In this document: in pieces, positions 52,096-60,629 of the stretch | How positions within the stretch are numbered: position 1 is the first letter of the stretch | Layout of the letters: each line of letters starts with the position of its first letter | Assembly (NCBI GenBank): GCA_947589245.1 | Contig: CANQBD010000004.1 | Span: forward strand, 1 to 64,000 | Source: an uncultured Anaeroplasmataceae bacterium | GTDB lineage: Bacteria > Bacillota_I > Bacilli_A > Acholeplasmatales > Anaeroplasmataceae | Direction: 5' to 3' | Length of the DNA stretch: 64,000 nucleotides | Made by a program: the position numbers and the translations under genes | Notes under the pieces: generated by a model | Database searches by the model: none | What the model was told of the DNA's origin: nothing | Seen by the model: only the letters and a program-made list of their open reading frames with translations

Positions 52096-52860
52096 ATGAA
52101 AAAGATATTTAAAATGATTTTAATAAGCATAGAGTCAATATTGCTTTTTATAGTGGTTGGTGCTTTAACGACAGCCATTACTAAAAACATCTATGCCAAC
52201 ATTTTAATAGAGCAGTTTAAAGGAAGCGCTCAGTTTGAAGAAGAACGTTCCACACCCACGAAAAAGTTTTATCGTGTTCCTAAAGAAGAAGATGAACTTG
52301 AAGCTTTCGAAGAAATCAATGATGTTGTTTGGCCGGGAAAGACAGGCGATATTTTGATTAGTTTAAGATCAGAACTTACTATTCCATTTGTTGGTGATTT
52401 TGTTTCGTTTTTTGCGGGAGGACACGCCGCTTTTGTGTTGGGGGATTATCGCGATAAAGAGTGCAATTTATCTGAACATCGTACTTTAGAATCTTCTGGA
52501 TTAACAGAAAACAATAATCAAGCCAATATTTATGACAAAAAATATTGGACAACTGCTACGCCTTATCAGGCTTGTATCGGGGTTAGAGTTAAATTGACAG
52601 AAGCTGAAAGACACTTAGTTTTGGCTGAGGCAATGGGACTTTGGAAAGATCCATATAATTATACTTTTATTTTTAATACTAATAATTCCTCTTATTGTAG
52701 TGATTTAATCAATAAAGCCTATAATAAAGTAGGTGTTAATTTGAATAAAGATGGCTTTACAACTTCAATTTATGATATTGTGGTTAGTGGGGAAACTTAT
52801 ATTTTTTATTATCATTATTTTGATAATAATGGAGTTCAACATGTTTATTATTTGGGTTAA
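52096..52860 (+). CDS. YiiX/YebB-like NlpC/P60-type cysteine hydrolase, membrane-anchored
   Basis: N-terminal TM helix; PGKTGDILIS...GGHAAFVLG...NSSYCSDLINKAY (Cys/His pattern). Confidence 0.65.
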   Translation: MKKIFKMILISIESILLFIVVGALTTAITKNIYANILIEQFKGSAQFEEERSTPTKKFYRVPKEEDELEAFEEINDVVWPGKTGDILISLRSELTIPFVGDFVSFFAGGHAAFVLGDYRDKECNLSEHRTLESSGLTENNNQANIYDKKYWTTATPYQACIGVRVKLTEAERHLVLAEAMGLWKDPYNYTFIFNTNNSSYCSDLINKAYNKVGVNLNKDGFTTSIYDIVVSGETYIFYYHYFDNNGVQHVYYLG

Positions 52861-52872
52861 AGGAGAAAAAAT

Positions 52873-54624
52873 ATGGCATATGTAGCATTATATCGAGCTT
52901 ATCGACCTCAGCGATTTGCTGATGTTGTAGGGCAACAGCATATAATTAAAACTTTACAAAATGCAATAAAATTAAATAAAGTAGCCCATGCCTATTTATT
53001 TTGTGGCCCACGTGGAACTGGTAAAACAACTTTAGCTAAAATCATGGCTAAGGCTTTAAATTGTGAACATGGTCCAGCTATTGAGCCATGTGATGAATGT
53101 GCAATTTGTCAAGGAATTACCAAAGGCGCTATTTCTGATGTTGTTGAAATTGATGCTGCCTCAAATAATGGGGCTGATGATATTAGAGCCTTACGTGATA
53201 GTGTAAAATATTTACCGTCAGTTGGTAAATATAAGGTTTATATTATTGATGAGGTACATATGCTTTCTAATGCCGCTTTTAATGCGTTATTAAAAACACT
53301 AGAAGAACCACCTCAGCACGTCATCTTTATTTTAGCAACAACCGAACCTTATAAATTACCTAATACAATTTTATCTCGTTGTCAAAGATTTGATTTTCAA
53401 GCTGTTTCAATTGAGGACATTTTAAAAAGATTAAAAATAGTGGCTGAAAGCGAAAATATCAAGATAAGTGATGAGGCATTAAATCAAATTGCTTCCTCAG
53501 CTGAAGGTGGAATGCGCGATGCGTTATCGTTATTAGATCAAACAATCTCTTATAGTGTCAATGAAACAATTACTTTAGATGATGTTTTAGCGGTTAGTGG
53601 CAATGTTTCTTATGTTAAATTATTAGAGTTGTTAAATTCTTGTCTAGCAGGTGATGGAGCTACAGCTTTAAAAATTGTTGATAGTATTTTAAAAGAAGGT
53701 AAGGAAGTACCTAGAGTTATTAATGATTTAATCTTTTTCTTAAGAGATACTTTATTATTTAAGAATAATGCTGTTATTGAAGATCGTTTAGAATACCATA
53801 ATCCAGAATTTAAAAATTTTTGTGATAAGGCCGCCAAACATGTTATTTATGAGTGGTTAAATCATTTAAATGAAGCGGCTAATAATATGCGTTTTTCTAA
53901 TCAAAAGCGTGCTTATTTAGAATTAGTAATTCTTAAGATGAGTGATCTTAAATTAAACGAAGAAGCAAACCTTTTAGAAAGAATTGATCAATTAGAACAC
54001 ACAATTGATTTGCTTTCAAATAGACAGCCAGTTACTTTAAAGGAAGAAAAGCCTTTAAATGTTCAAGTTAATATTCCAACTAAACAGGAATTAGAAGAAA
54101 TAAAGGCTGTACCACCGGTTGTTAAAACAGCAAGCTCCAACAACGAGGTTCAAATAAGCGAGATTGAAAATATCTTAAATACAGCCTCTAAACCAGCTAA
54201 GCTAAAGCTTCAAAATATTTTTAAAAAGCTTGGCGAAGAATATTCAGGGCTCTTTATTGTCCAAATTTTAGTTGCCGGAGAAATTGCGGCGGTAAATGAA
54301 GATAATTTTATTGTCATTTTAAAGGATTTAGGCTTCTGTAATCGATTGATGTGTTATGAAAGCTATGTTAAAATTATAGAAATTTTAGAACAATATGACA
54401 GCGGTATTAAGGATTATATTTGTTTACCAAAGACTGTATGGAATAAGATTCGCTTAGATTATAAAGCTAAATATTCAGTCGAAAACCCAATAGTTCATTT
54501 AGAAGAATTTAGTATAGGAGTGCTTAAACGGCAAACTCCTCAAAACAATCAACAAGAGGACACAGCTTTAGAGAAATTAAGTGAATTTATTGATAAAGAT
54601 TTGATAGAAATAATGGAGGATTAA
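52873..54624 (+). CDS. dnaX: DNA polymerase III subunit gamma/tau
   Basis: YRPQRFADVVGQQHIIKTL; FCGPRGTGKTTLAKIMAKALNC; CDECAICQ; IDEVHMLSNAAFNALLKTLEEPP. Confidence 0.97.
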   Translation: MAYVALYRAYRPQRFADVVGQQHIIKTLQNAIKLNKVAHAYLFCGPRGTGKTTLAKIMAKALNCEHGPAIEPCDECAICQGITKGAISDVVEIDAASNNGADDIRALRDSVKYLPSVGKYKVYIIDEVHMLSNAAFNALLKTLEEPPQHVIFILATTEPYKLPNTILSRCQRFDFQAVSIEDILKRLKIVAESENIKISDEALNQIASSAEGGMRDALSLLDQTISYSVNETITLDDVLAVSGNVSYVKLLELLNSCLAGDGATALKIVDSILKEGKEVPRVINDLIFFLRDTLLFKNNAVIEDRLEYHNPEFKNFCDKAAKHVIYEWLNHLNEAANNMRFSNQKRAYLELVILKMSDLKLNEEANLLERIDQLEHTIDLLSNRQPVTLKEEKPLNVQVNIPTKQELEEIKAVPPVVKTASSNNEVQISEIENILNTASKPAKLKLQNIFKKLGEEYSGLFIVQILVAGEIAAVNEDNFIVILKDLGFCNRLMCYESYVKIIEILEQYDSGIKDYICLPKTVWNKIRLDYKAKYSVENPIVHLEEFSIGVLKRQTPQNNQQEDTALEKLSEFIDKDLIEIMED

Positions 54625-54929
54625 TGATGAATCAACAAGCAATGATGCGTTTGAAGAAAATGCAAAAACAAATGATGGAAGCTCAAGAACAATTAGAGGC
54701 TACTGTTTTTACAGGGACAGCTGGCGGTGGCATGGTAACTGTTGAAGTTAAAGGGTCTCACGAGGTCGTATCTGTAAAAATCGATCCCGAAGCCTTAGAA
54801 TCAAAAGAAGACATTGAAATGATTGAAGACACATTAGTTGCGGCTTTAAATGATGCCAATAAGAAAATTGATGAAGCAAGCTCTAAAGCTTTAGGTGGCT
54901 TTGGTGGCGGTCTTGGTGGCTTGTTCTAA
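54624..54929 (+). CDS. YbaB/EbfC family nucleoid-associated protein
   Basis: MKKMQKQM-like start, TAGGGMVTVEVKGSHEVVSVKIDPEAL; between dnaX and recR. Confidence 0.93.
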   Translation: MMNQQAMMRLKKMQKQMMEAQEQLEATVFTGTAGGGMVTVEVKGSHEVVSVKIDPEALESKEDIEMIEDTLVAALNDANKKIDEASSKALGGFGGGLGGLF

Positions 54930-55531
54930 TGCTTAAATATCCTAAGGCTATCGAAAACCTTATCGAAGATTTTGCTAAATTGCCATCTGTTGGTAAGAAA
55001 ACAGCTGAACGCTATGCTTTATACATTTATACGAGAATGAATGATGAGCAGATTGGTTCTTTTGCCAAGCATCTTAATGACCTTAAGGAGAATGTTAAGG
55101 TTTGTAAATGCTGTGGTAATATTTGTGAGGGTGAAAAATGTCTGATTTGTGAAGATGAATCAAGAAATCATCGACAAGTTTTAGTTGTTGAAACCATAAA
55201 AGATTTATATACGATTGAAAACGTTGATGAATTTAAAGGTATTTATCATGTTTTGAATGGGGCAATAAGCTTTTCTAAGGGAATAGGTATTAAAGATTTA
55301 AATATTGATACTTTGATTGCCAAAGCTAAAGCTAAAGAATATGATGAAATTATTTTAGCTACCAATGCTACTCTTGAGGGTGAAACAACAGCTCGTTATC
55401 TAAAAGAATTACTTGCGGACTGTGATGTTAAAATTACCCGGATAGCTCATGGTTTACCGGTTGGAGGAGAAATGTCATATGCTGATGAAATGACATTACT
55501 TAAAGCTATGGAAGGGCGCCACGAATATTAA
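54929..55531 (+). CDS. recR: recombination mediator protein RecR
   Basis: LPSVGKKTAERYALY; CKCCGNICEGEKCLIC zinc finger; Toprim; HGLPVGGEMSYADEMTL. Confidence 0.96.
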   Translation: MLKYPKAIENLIEDFAKLPSVGKKTAERYALYIYTRMNDEQIGSFAKHLNDLKENVKVCKCCGNICEGEKCLICEDESRNHRQVLVVETIKDLYTIENVDEFKGIYHVLNGAISFSKGIGIKDLNIDTLIAKAKAKEYDEIILATNATLEGETTARYLKELLADCDVKITRIAHGLPVGGEMSYADEMTLLKAMEGRHEY

Positions 55532-55565
55532 AAAATTTTAAAGCATATAATTACTTGGTGATTTT

Positions 55566-55748
55566 ATGCTAAAAATGTTCAAATACGTAGTAAAGTCTTT
55601 AGTCATAGGGATAGCTTCAATTTTATTATTTAATTTAGTTGGTCAATTTTTTAATTTAGCATTGCCTTTTAATTTATTATCAATTATATTAATTGGTTTT
55701 TTTAGATTGCCGGGTTTTATTGTCTTGTTAATAGTATTAATATTATAG
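55566..55748 (+). CDS. bofA: BofA-like (pro-sigma-K processing inhibitor family) small membrane protein
   Basis: 60-aa hydrophobic protein ending LPFNLLSIILIGFFRLPGFIVLLIVLIL; located downstream of recR as in Bacillus. Confidence 0.6.
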   Translation: MLKMFKYVVKSLVIGIASILLFNLVGQFFNLALPFNLLSIILIGFFRLPGFIVLLIVLIL

Positions 55749-55755
55749 GTGTATT

Positions 55756-56118
55756 ATGAAAGTTAATTTTTTAAGCTTTGATGAGAATAATAACAAAATA
55801 TATTTTACTAGTGATTATGTTAAAGATGACAACAAAATAGTCTTTTTGGACAAGTCTACTTTAAATACAGAAATCCATTTACAAATTAAGGATAAAGAGG
55901 TTGTTTTAGAAAGAATTGGCTCAACTAATATGCAGATGATTTTTAATTTAAAAAAGTTAACAAAGGGTTTTTATAATAATGATTTAGGACTTGAATTTAA
56001 TTTTCAAATTAAATGTTATAAGCTTTTGTGTCGAGATAATAAATTAAATGTCGAATATGACTTAATTATGGAAGATGGCCAAAAACATGGTCATAAAATC
56101 GCATTATTATTTAATTAA
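55756..56118 (+). CDS. hypothetical protein (120 aa)
   Basis: Intact ORF in the recR-rpoE run; no recognised motif. Confidence 0.6.
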   Translation: MKVNFLSFDENNNKIYFTSDYVKDDNKIVFLDKSTLNTEIHLQIKDKEVVLERIGSTNMQMIFNLKKLTKGFYNNDLGLEFNFQIKCYKLLCRDNKLNVEYDLIMEDGQKHGHKIALLFN

Positions 56119-56183
56119 ATGCTTGCATAATTTATTAAACTTTAGTAAAATATCAAGTGTTGCAAAAAGTTGGAGGAATTATT

Positions 56184-56741
56184 ATGGAAAGTATTTCACA
56201 AATGTCACTTTTGGAAGTGGCTATCTATTTAATGGAACAAAAGAAAACCAAGCAACCAATAAGAGCTCTAATTCAAGAAGTATTAGAAATTAAAGGATTA
56301 GATGATTCTGATAGTTCGCTTGCAACCCAATTATATATAGATATAACTACTAGTTCAAAATTCGTTTATATGGGCGATGAAGAATGGGATCTAAAGGTTC
56401 GTCAATCCTTAGATGAATATGATAAGGATGGTGCAGCATTTAATTCTAAGAACGATGAATATGAAGATGAGGATGAATTCCCAGATGATTTAGATGATGA
56501 AGATCTAGATGAATATGCTGATGAAGATGACGAAGAAGAAGATGAAGATGAGGACGAATCAGATGAATATGATGATGAATATGAATCAGAAGATGATGAA
56601 GAAGATTCTGAAAACGAATATGATGAGGATGATTTAATTATCGATGATGAAATGACAGAAAGATATTCAGAAGATGATGATTTCAACGAGGATAAATATA
56701 ACGACCTTATGGATGATTATGAGGATATGTACGAAGAATAA
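56184..56741 (+). CDS. rpoE: DNA-directed RNA polymerase delta subunit
   Basis: MSLLEVAIYLMEQKKTKQPIRALIQEVLEIKGL...DITTSSKFVYMGDEEWDLK then long Asp/Glu tail. ATG 56184 with upstream GGAGG. Confidence 0.9.
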   Translation: MESISQMSLLEVAIYLMEQKKTKQPIRALIQEVLEIKGLDDSDSSLATQLYIDITTSSKFVYMGDEEWDLKVRQSLDEYDKDGAAFNSKNDEYEDEDEFPDDLDDEDLDEYADEDDEEEDEDEDESDEYDDEYESEDDEEDSENEYDEDDLIIDDEMTERYSEDDDFNEDKYNDLMDDYEDMYEE

Positions 56742-56746
56742 AAAAC

Positions 56747-56785
56747 AGGCCTATTGGTAGAATTGTTCTACTTAGGCCTTTTTCA
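56747..56785 (+). terminator. rho-independent terminator after rpoE
   Basis: AGGCCTATTGGTAGAA...TTCTACTTAGGCCT then TTTT. Confidence 0.8.
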
Positions 56786-56836
56786 CATAATTTCACATAA
56801 TTATATGATAATATTACATTATTTTTATTTTATAAT

Positions 56837-56965
56837 ATAGGTGTCTTAAGGGACAGTATCTATCTAAAAATCCCTATATAGATAGAAACTTTTTTCATAA
56901 GCAAACTATAACTCTCCCAATTTGAGTAAAGGGCAGCCTAACTTTAGGTTGCCCTTTATTCGTTT
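56837..56965 (+). ncRNA. candidate small RNA or leader with two hairpins
   Basis: TATAAT at 56831; TCTATCTA...TAGATAGA hairpin (56859-56886); GGGCAGCCTA-ACTT-TAGGTTGCCC terminator (56931-56954) before the response regulator; no ORF. Confidence 0.35.
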
Positions 56966-56968
56966 TTT
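56931..56968 (+). terminator. rho-independent terminator
   Basis: GGGCAGCCTA ACTT TAGGTTGCCC TTTATTCGTTTTTT. Confidence 0.82.
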
Positions 56969-56999
56969 GTTATATAATATTGTCTAAAGGGGTGATATT

Positions 57000-57665
57000 T
57001 TGTATAAAATTGCAGTTGTTGAAGATGAAAAGAATTTAGCAAGCCTTGTTGCTAAATATCTTGAAAATGAGGGCTATAACGTTGTGTGTTATGCAAACGG
57101 TGAAGAGGCTCAAAAGCATCTTGATGATGACATTGAGCTTTGGATTTTAGACATTATGCTTCCTGGAATCATCAGTGGTTATGATTTAATTAAAGAAATT
57201 CATCTCCACAATATCAATACCCCTGTTATTTTCACTTCGGCACGTGATCAAACAATTGATCGAGTAATGGGACTAGAGCTTGGTAGTGATGATTACATTT
57301 CTAAGCCGTATTCAATTAGGGAATTAGTATTACGTGTTAAAAATCTTTTAAATAGAACCTATGGAAACAATACTTCTACTAAAGAATATATAATAGGTGA
57401 TTATTTAATTGATAAAGATAAAAGGAGCGTTTATTTTAAAAAAGAGTTGATTCAATTAACCTCTAAAGAATATAATTTGTTTTTATATCTAGCTGAAAAT
57501 CCTGGTAAGGCATTTTCGCGAGAACAAATTTTAAATGCTGTTTGGGGTTCTGATTATTTTGGTAGTGATCGAGTGGTTGATGATTTGTTAAGAAGATTAC
57601 GCCAAAAGCTACCTAATTTATTTATTGAAACAATTTATGGTTATGGGTATAGGTTATTAGTATGA
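57000..57665 (+). CDS. OmpR-family response regulator (TTG start)
   Basis: VVEDEKNLASLVAKYL; ELWILDIMLPG; SKPYSIRELVLRVKNLL; winged-helix C-terminus DRVVDDLLRRLRQKL. Confidence 0.92.
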   Translation: MYKIAVVEDEKNLASLVAKYLENEGYNVVCYANGEEAQKHLDDDIELWILDIMLPGIISGYDLIKEIHLHNINTPVIFTSARDQTIDRVMGLELGSDDYISKPYSIRELVLRVKNLLNRTYGNNTSTKEYIIGDYLIDKDKRSVYFKKELIQLTSKEYNLFLYLAENPGKAFSREQILNAVWGSDYFGSDRVVDDLLRRLRQKLPNLFIETIYGYGYRLLV

Positions 57666-58951
57666 GGAAGATTTCAATATCAAGTCAGATAATTATTTTA
57701 TTCGTTTTAATTATGCTAGTAGCTTCTTCGGTTTTTTCCTCCCTTGTAATACTTGGGGTTAGAAGAACAGCGGAAAAAGAAATATATGCTCGCCTTTATA
57801 ATTATTGTTTAATAGCTGAATCTTTCGATTCGGATCATGATTCAACAAATTTTCGTGATATAACTATTTATTTTATAAAAGTTAGTGAAGACACTCTTCT
57901 AAAAAGTGCTAATATTGAAACGATTATTAGTGAAAGTGATTATAATAATATTATCTCAGAACTAAATAAAAGTGAAGAACAGGCGATTTTTTCTAAAAAA
58001 ACCAAGAACTTTGAAGGACAAACCATATATTTTGTCATGCGGAGCACTAACTATGGTCAAGCCTTTACTTTAGTTATGGCCAATGACAGTTATGTGCACA
58101 ATCTAGTAAGAAATCTATCACTTCAGTTAATTGCTATCTTTTTGGTTATTATCTTTTTGGCTGTCTTAGTAATCATTATTTGGAGTCGATTTTTTATTAA
58201 AAGAATTAACACACTTAAGGATCATATTAGGCATTTACCTCAAGGGGGCTATGATTTAACCCTTGTTGATGATGGCTTAGATGAAATAGGCGATTTATCT
58301 AGAGCGGTTGAGGAAATGCGTATAGAAATCCAGCATAATGAAAAAATAAAACAGGAGATGCTTCAAAATATTAGTCATGATTTTAAGACACCAATTGCGG
58401 TTATAAAATCTTATGCTGAAGCTCAACAAGATGGCATGGCTGGGGAAGATAGTAGTAAAATAATTATTAATCAAGCTGAAATTTTAAAAAATAAAGTCAA
58501 TCGGTTATTACAATATAATTCTTTAGAATATTTGGCTAAAGACCATGAATTTGAAGATGTAAACATGAAAAATGTTGTTTTAGATGTCATTGATAATTAT
58601 CGTTTTCAAATAAACGTTAATATTGAATTAGATTTGACTGAAGATATTTATTTTAAAGGCTATTATGAAAATTATTGTACAGTTGTTGATAATATTATTG
58701 ATAATGCTCGAAGATACGCCAAGAGTAAAATTAAAATCATTTTAAAAAAGGATCGGTTAAGAATCTATAATGATGGTGAGGCAATTAATGAGGAATTTAT
58801 CAAAAATGGTTTTAAGCCTTACGAAAAAGGCAGCAAAGGTGAATTTGGATTAGGAATGTCCATTGTGCAAAAGATTGTTGATTTTTTTGGTATGACTTTA
58901 ATTGTTAAAAATGAACCGGTTGGTGTGTCAATAATTATAACTAAAATGTAG
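57662..58951 (+). CDS. sensor histidine kinase
   Basis: Two TM segments, HAMP-like region, NISHDFKTPIAVIKSYAEA H-box, NIIDNARRYAK N-box, GEFGLGMSIVQKIVD. Confidence 0.92.
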   Translation: MRKISISSQIIILFVLIMLVASSVFSSLVILGVRRTAEKEIYARLYNYCLIAESFDSDHDSTNFRDITIYFIKVSEDTLLKSANIETIISESDYNNIISELNKSEEQAIFSKKTKNFEGQTIYFVMRSTNYGQAFTLVMANDSYVHNLVRNLSLQLIAIFLVIIFLAVLVIIIWSRFFIKRINTLKDHIRHLPQGGYDLTLVDDGLDEIGDLSRAVEEMRIEIQHNEKIKQEMLQNISHDFKTPIAVIKSYAEAQQDGMAGEDSSKIIINQAEILKNKVNRLLQYNSLEYLAKDHEFEDVNMKNVVLDVIDNYRFQINVNIELDLTEDIYFKGYYENYCTVVDNIIDNARRYAKSKIKIILKKDRLRIYNDGEAINEEFIKNGFKPYEKGSKGEFGLGMSIVQKIVDFFGMTLIVKNEPVGVSIIITKM

Positions 58952-58971
58952 GATTAAGGGTTGGTGATCAA

Positions 58972-60516
58972 ATGACACAAAATGAAAGAAGAGGCTTACC
59001 GCTTTGGAAAAGAATAATATTTTTAATTTTAACGTTGATTATATTTGCTATCCAAATAAGCTTATTCACTTTATTATTTCAAATTAATTTTTCTAATCGC
59101 TTAAATATCTATATCTATTTATTAATTGAGCTTGGAGCTTTTTTGGTGGTTTTACATATCATTCATAAACCAATTTTAGCTAGCTATAAGCTTACATGGT
59201 CAATTTTAATTTTGGTGTTGCCATTACCATTTCTTTTGTTATATTTTTTAAATTCAAGAAGTAGAAAGCTACCAAAGCGTAAACAGCATAAGTTGAATGA
59301 AGCTCTAGAACTTTATACTGTGGATAATAAGATGATAACTAAATTACAAGAAATTGATCCTATGGCAGCCAAAACAGCAAGAATTATTCATAGTAATACA
59401 AACTATCCCCTTTACAATAATACAAAATTTACTTTCTTAAATGATGGCGAAGTAAAGTTTCTCGATTTTATTGAAGAGCTTAAGAGGGCTCAAAAATATA
59501 TTTTTATTGAAACATTTATCATTGGCGAAGGCTTCTTGTTAAATGAGCTATTACAGGTTCTAAAAGCTAAAGGCGAAGCTGGTGTTGAAATTAAAATTAT
59601 CTATGATGATTTAGGATCTAAAGCAACAATAAAATCAAAAACAATTAAAGACATAACCAAAATTCCTAATTGTAAAATAGTAAATTATAATCCTTTAGGC
59701 TTGAACATAAACCCCGCATTTAATTATCGTGATCACCGCAAGATTACGATAATTGATGGTAAAATTGCTTATTGTGGTGGTGATAATTTAGCTGATGAAT
59801 ATATTCATAAAAAAACGCGTTTTGGTTTTTGGCGGGATAATTGTGGCAAATATGAGGGCGATGCCGTAAACAGTTTTATTGGAATGTTTATTGAAACATG
59901 GTATATGTCAACAAAGGAAATACTCCAATTAGGAGATTATCTAGCCACTTTAGAAACAGAAGAACAATCAAGCTATATAATGCCTTTTGGTGATGGACCT
60001 TCCGATAAAAGTGATTGTGCATATGATGTATTTAGATCTTTAATTTCCAATGCAGGCAAAACCTTATATATCTCAACACCTTATCTTGTTATTGATGATG
60101 CAATGATTGAAGGCATTGTTTTAGCTTGTAAAAGTGGTGTAGATGTAAGAATATTAATGCCAGGCATACCAGATAAAAAAACAGCCTTTTATTTAGCTAG
60201 ATTTCATTATCGTGAAATCTTAAAGGCTGGTGGTAAAATATATGAATTTACAAGAGGCTTTAACCATGCTAAAAACATTATGGTAGATGGAAAATATGCT
60301 TTTATTGGCACAATCAACATGGACTATCGTAGTTTATTTCTTCACTACGAATGTGGTGCTTTAGTTTTTTTAGATGATGAAATAAAGAAAATGCAAGAAG
60401 ATTTCTTAAAAGCTTGTCAAGAAAGCAAGCAAATTACTTATGAATATTGGCATAAACGACCATTTTATCAAAAACTAGTGGCATATATAATTTATTTATT
60501 TGCCCCAATGTTTTAG
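58972..60516 (+). CDS. cls: cardiolipin synthase
   Basis: Two PLD motifs: YRDHRKITIIDGKIAYCGGDN and FNHAKNIMVDGKYAFIGTINMD; N-terminal TM helices. Confidence 0.93.
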   Translation: MTQNERRGLPLWKRIIFLILTLIIFAIQISLFTLLFQINFSNRLNIYIYLLIELGAFLVVLHIIHKPILASYKLTWSILILVLPLPFLLLYFLNSRSRKLPKRKQHKLNEALELYTVDNKMITKLQEIDPMAAKTARIIHSNTNYPLYNNTKFTFLNDGEVKFLDFIEELKRAQKYIFIETFIIGEGFLLNELLQVLKAKGEAGVEIKIIYDDLGSKATIKSKTIKDITKIPNCKIVNYNPLGLNINPAFNYRDHRKITIIDGKIAYCGGDNLADEYIHKKTRFGFWRDNCGKYEGDAVNSFIGMFIETWYMSTKEILQLGDYLATLETEEQSSYIMPFGDGPSDKSDCAYDVFRSLISNAGKTLYISTPYLVIDDAMIEGIVLACKSGVDVRILMPGIPDKKTAFYLARFHYREILKAGGKIYEFTRGFNHAKNIMVDGKYAFIGTINMDYRSLFLHYECGALVFLDDEIKKMQEDFLKACQESKQITYEYWHKRPFYQKLVAYIIYLFAPMF

Positions 60517-60575
60517 TTTATAAATATATATCATTATCTAACAATCTAGTCAATTAAACTTATCAAAACAAAAAA

Positions 60576-60610
60576 GGGATTAATCCTCGCGGATTAAATC
60601 CCTTTTATTT
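60576..60610. terminator. bidirectional terminator between cls and the convergent pectinesterase gene
   Basis: AAAAAGGGATTAATCC TCGC GGATTAAATCCCTTTTATTTT. Confidence 0.82.
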
Positions 60611-60629
60611 TAGCTTAAAATTATCAAAT

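Noticed and set aside
56402-56686. 94-aa minus-strand Ser-rich ORF
   Set aside because: Antisense shadow of the Asp/Glu-rich tail of rpoE.
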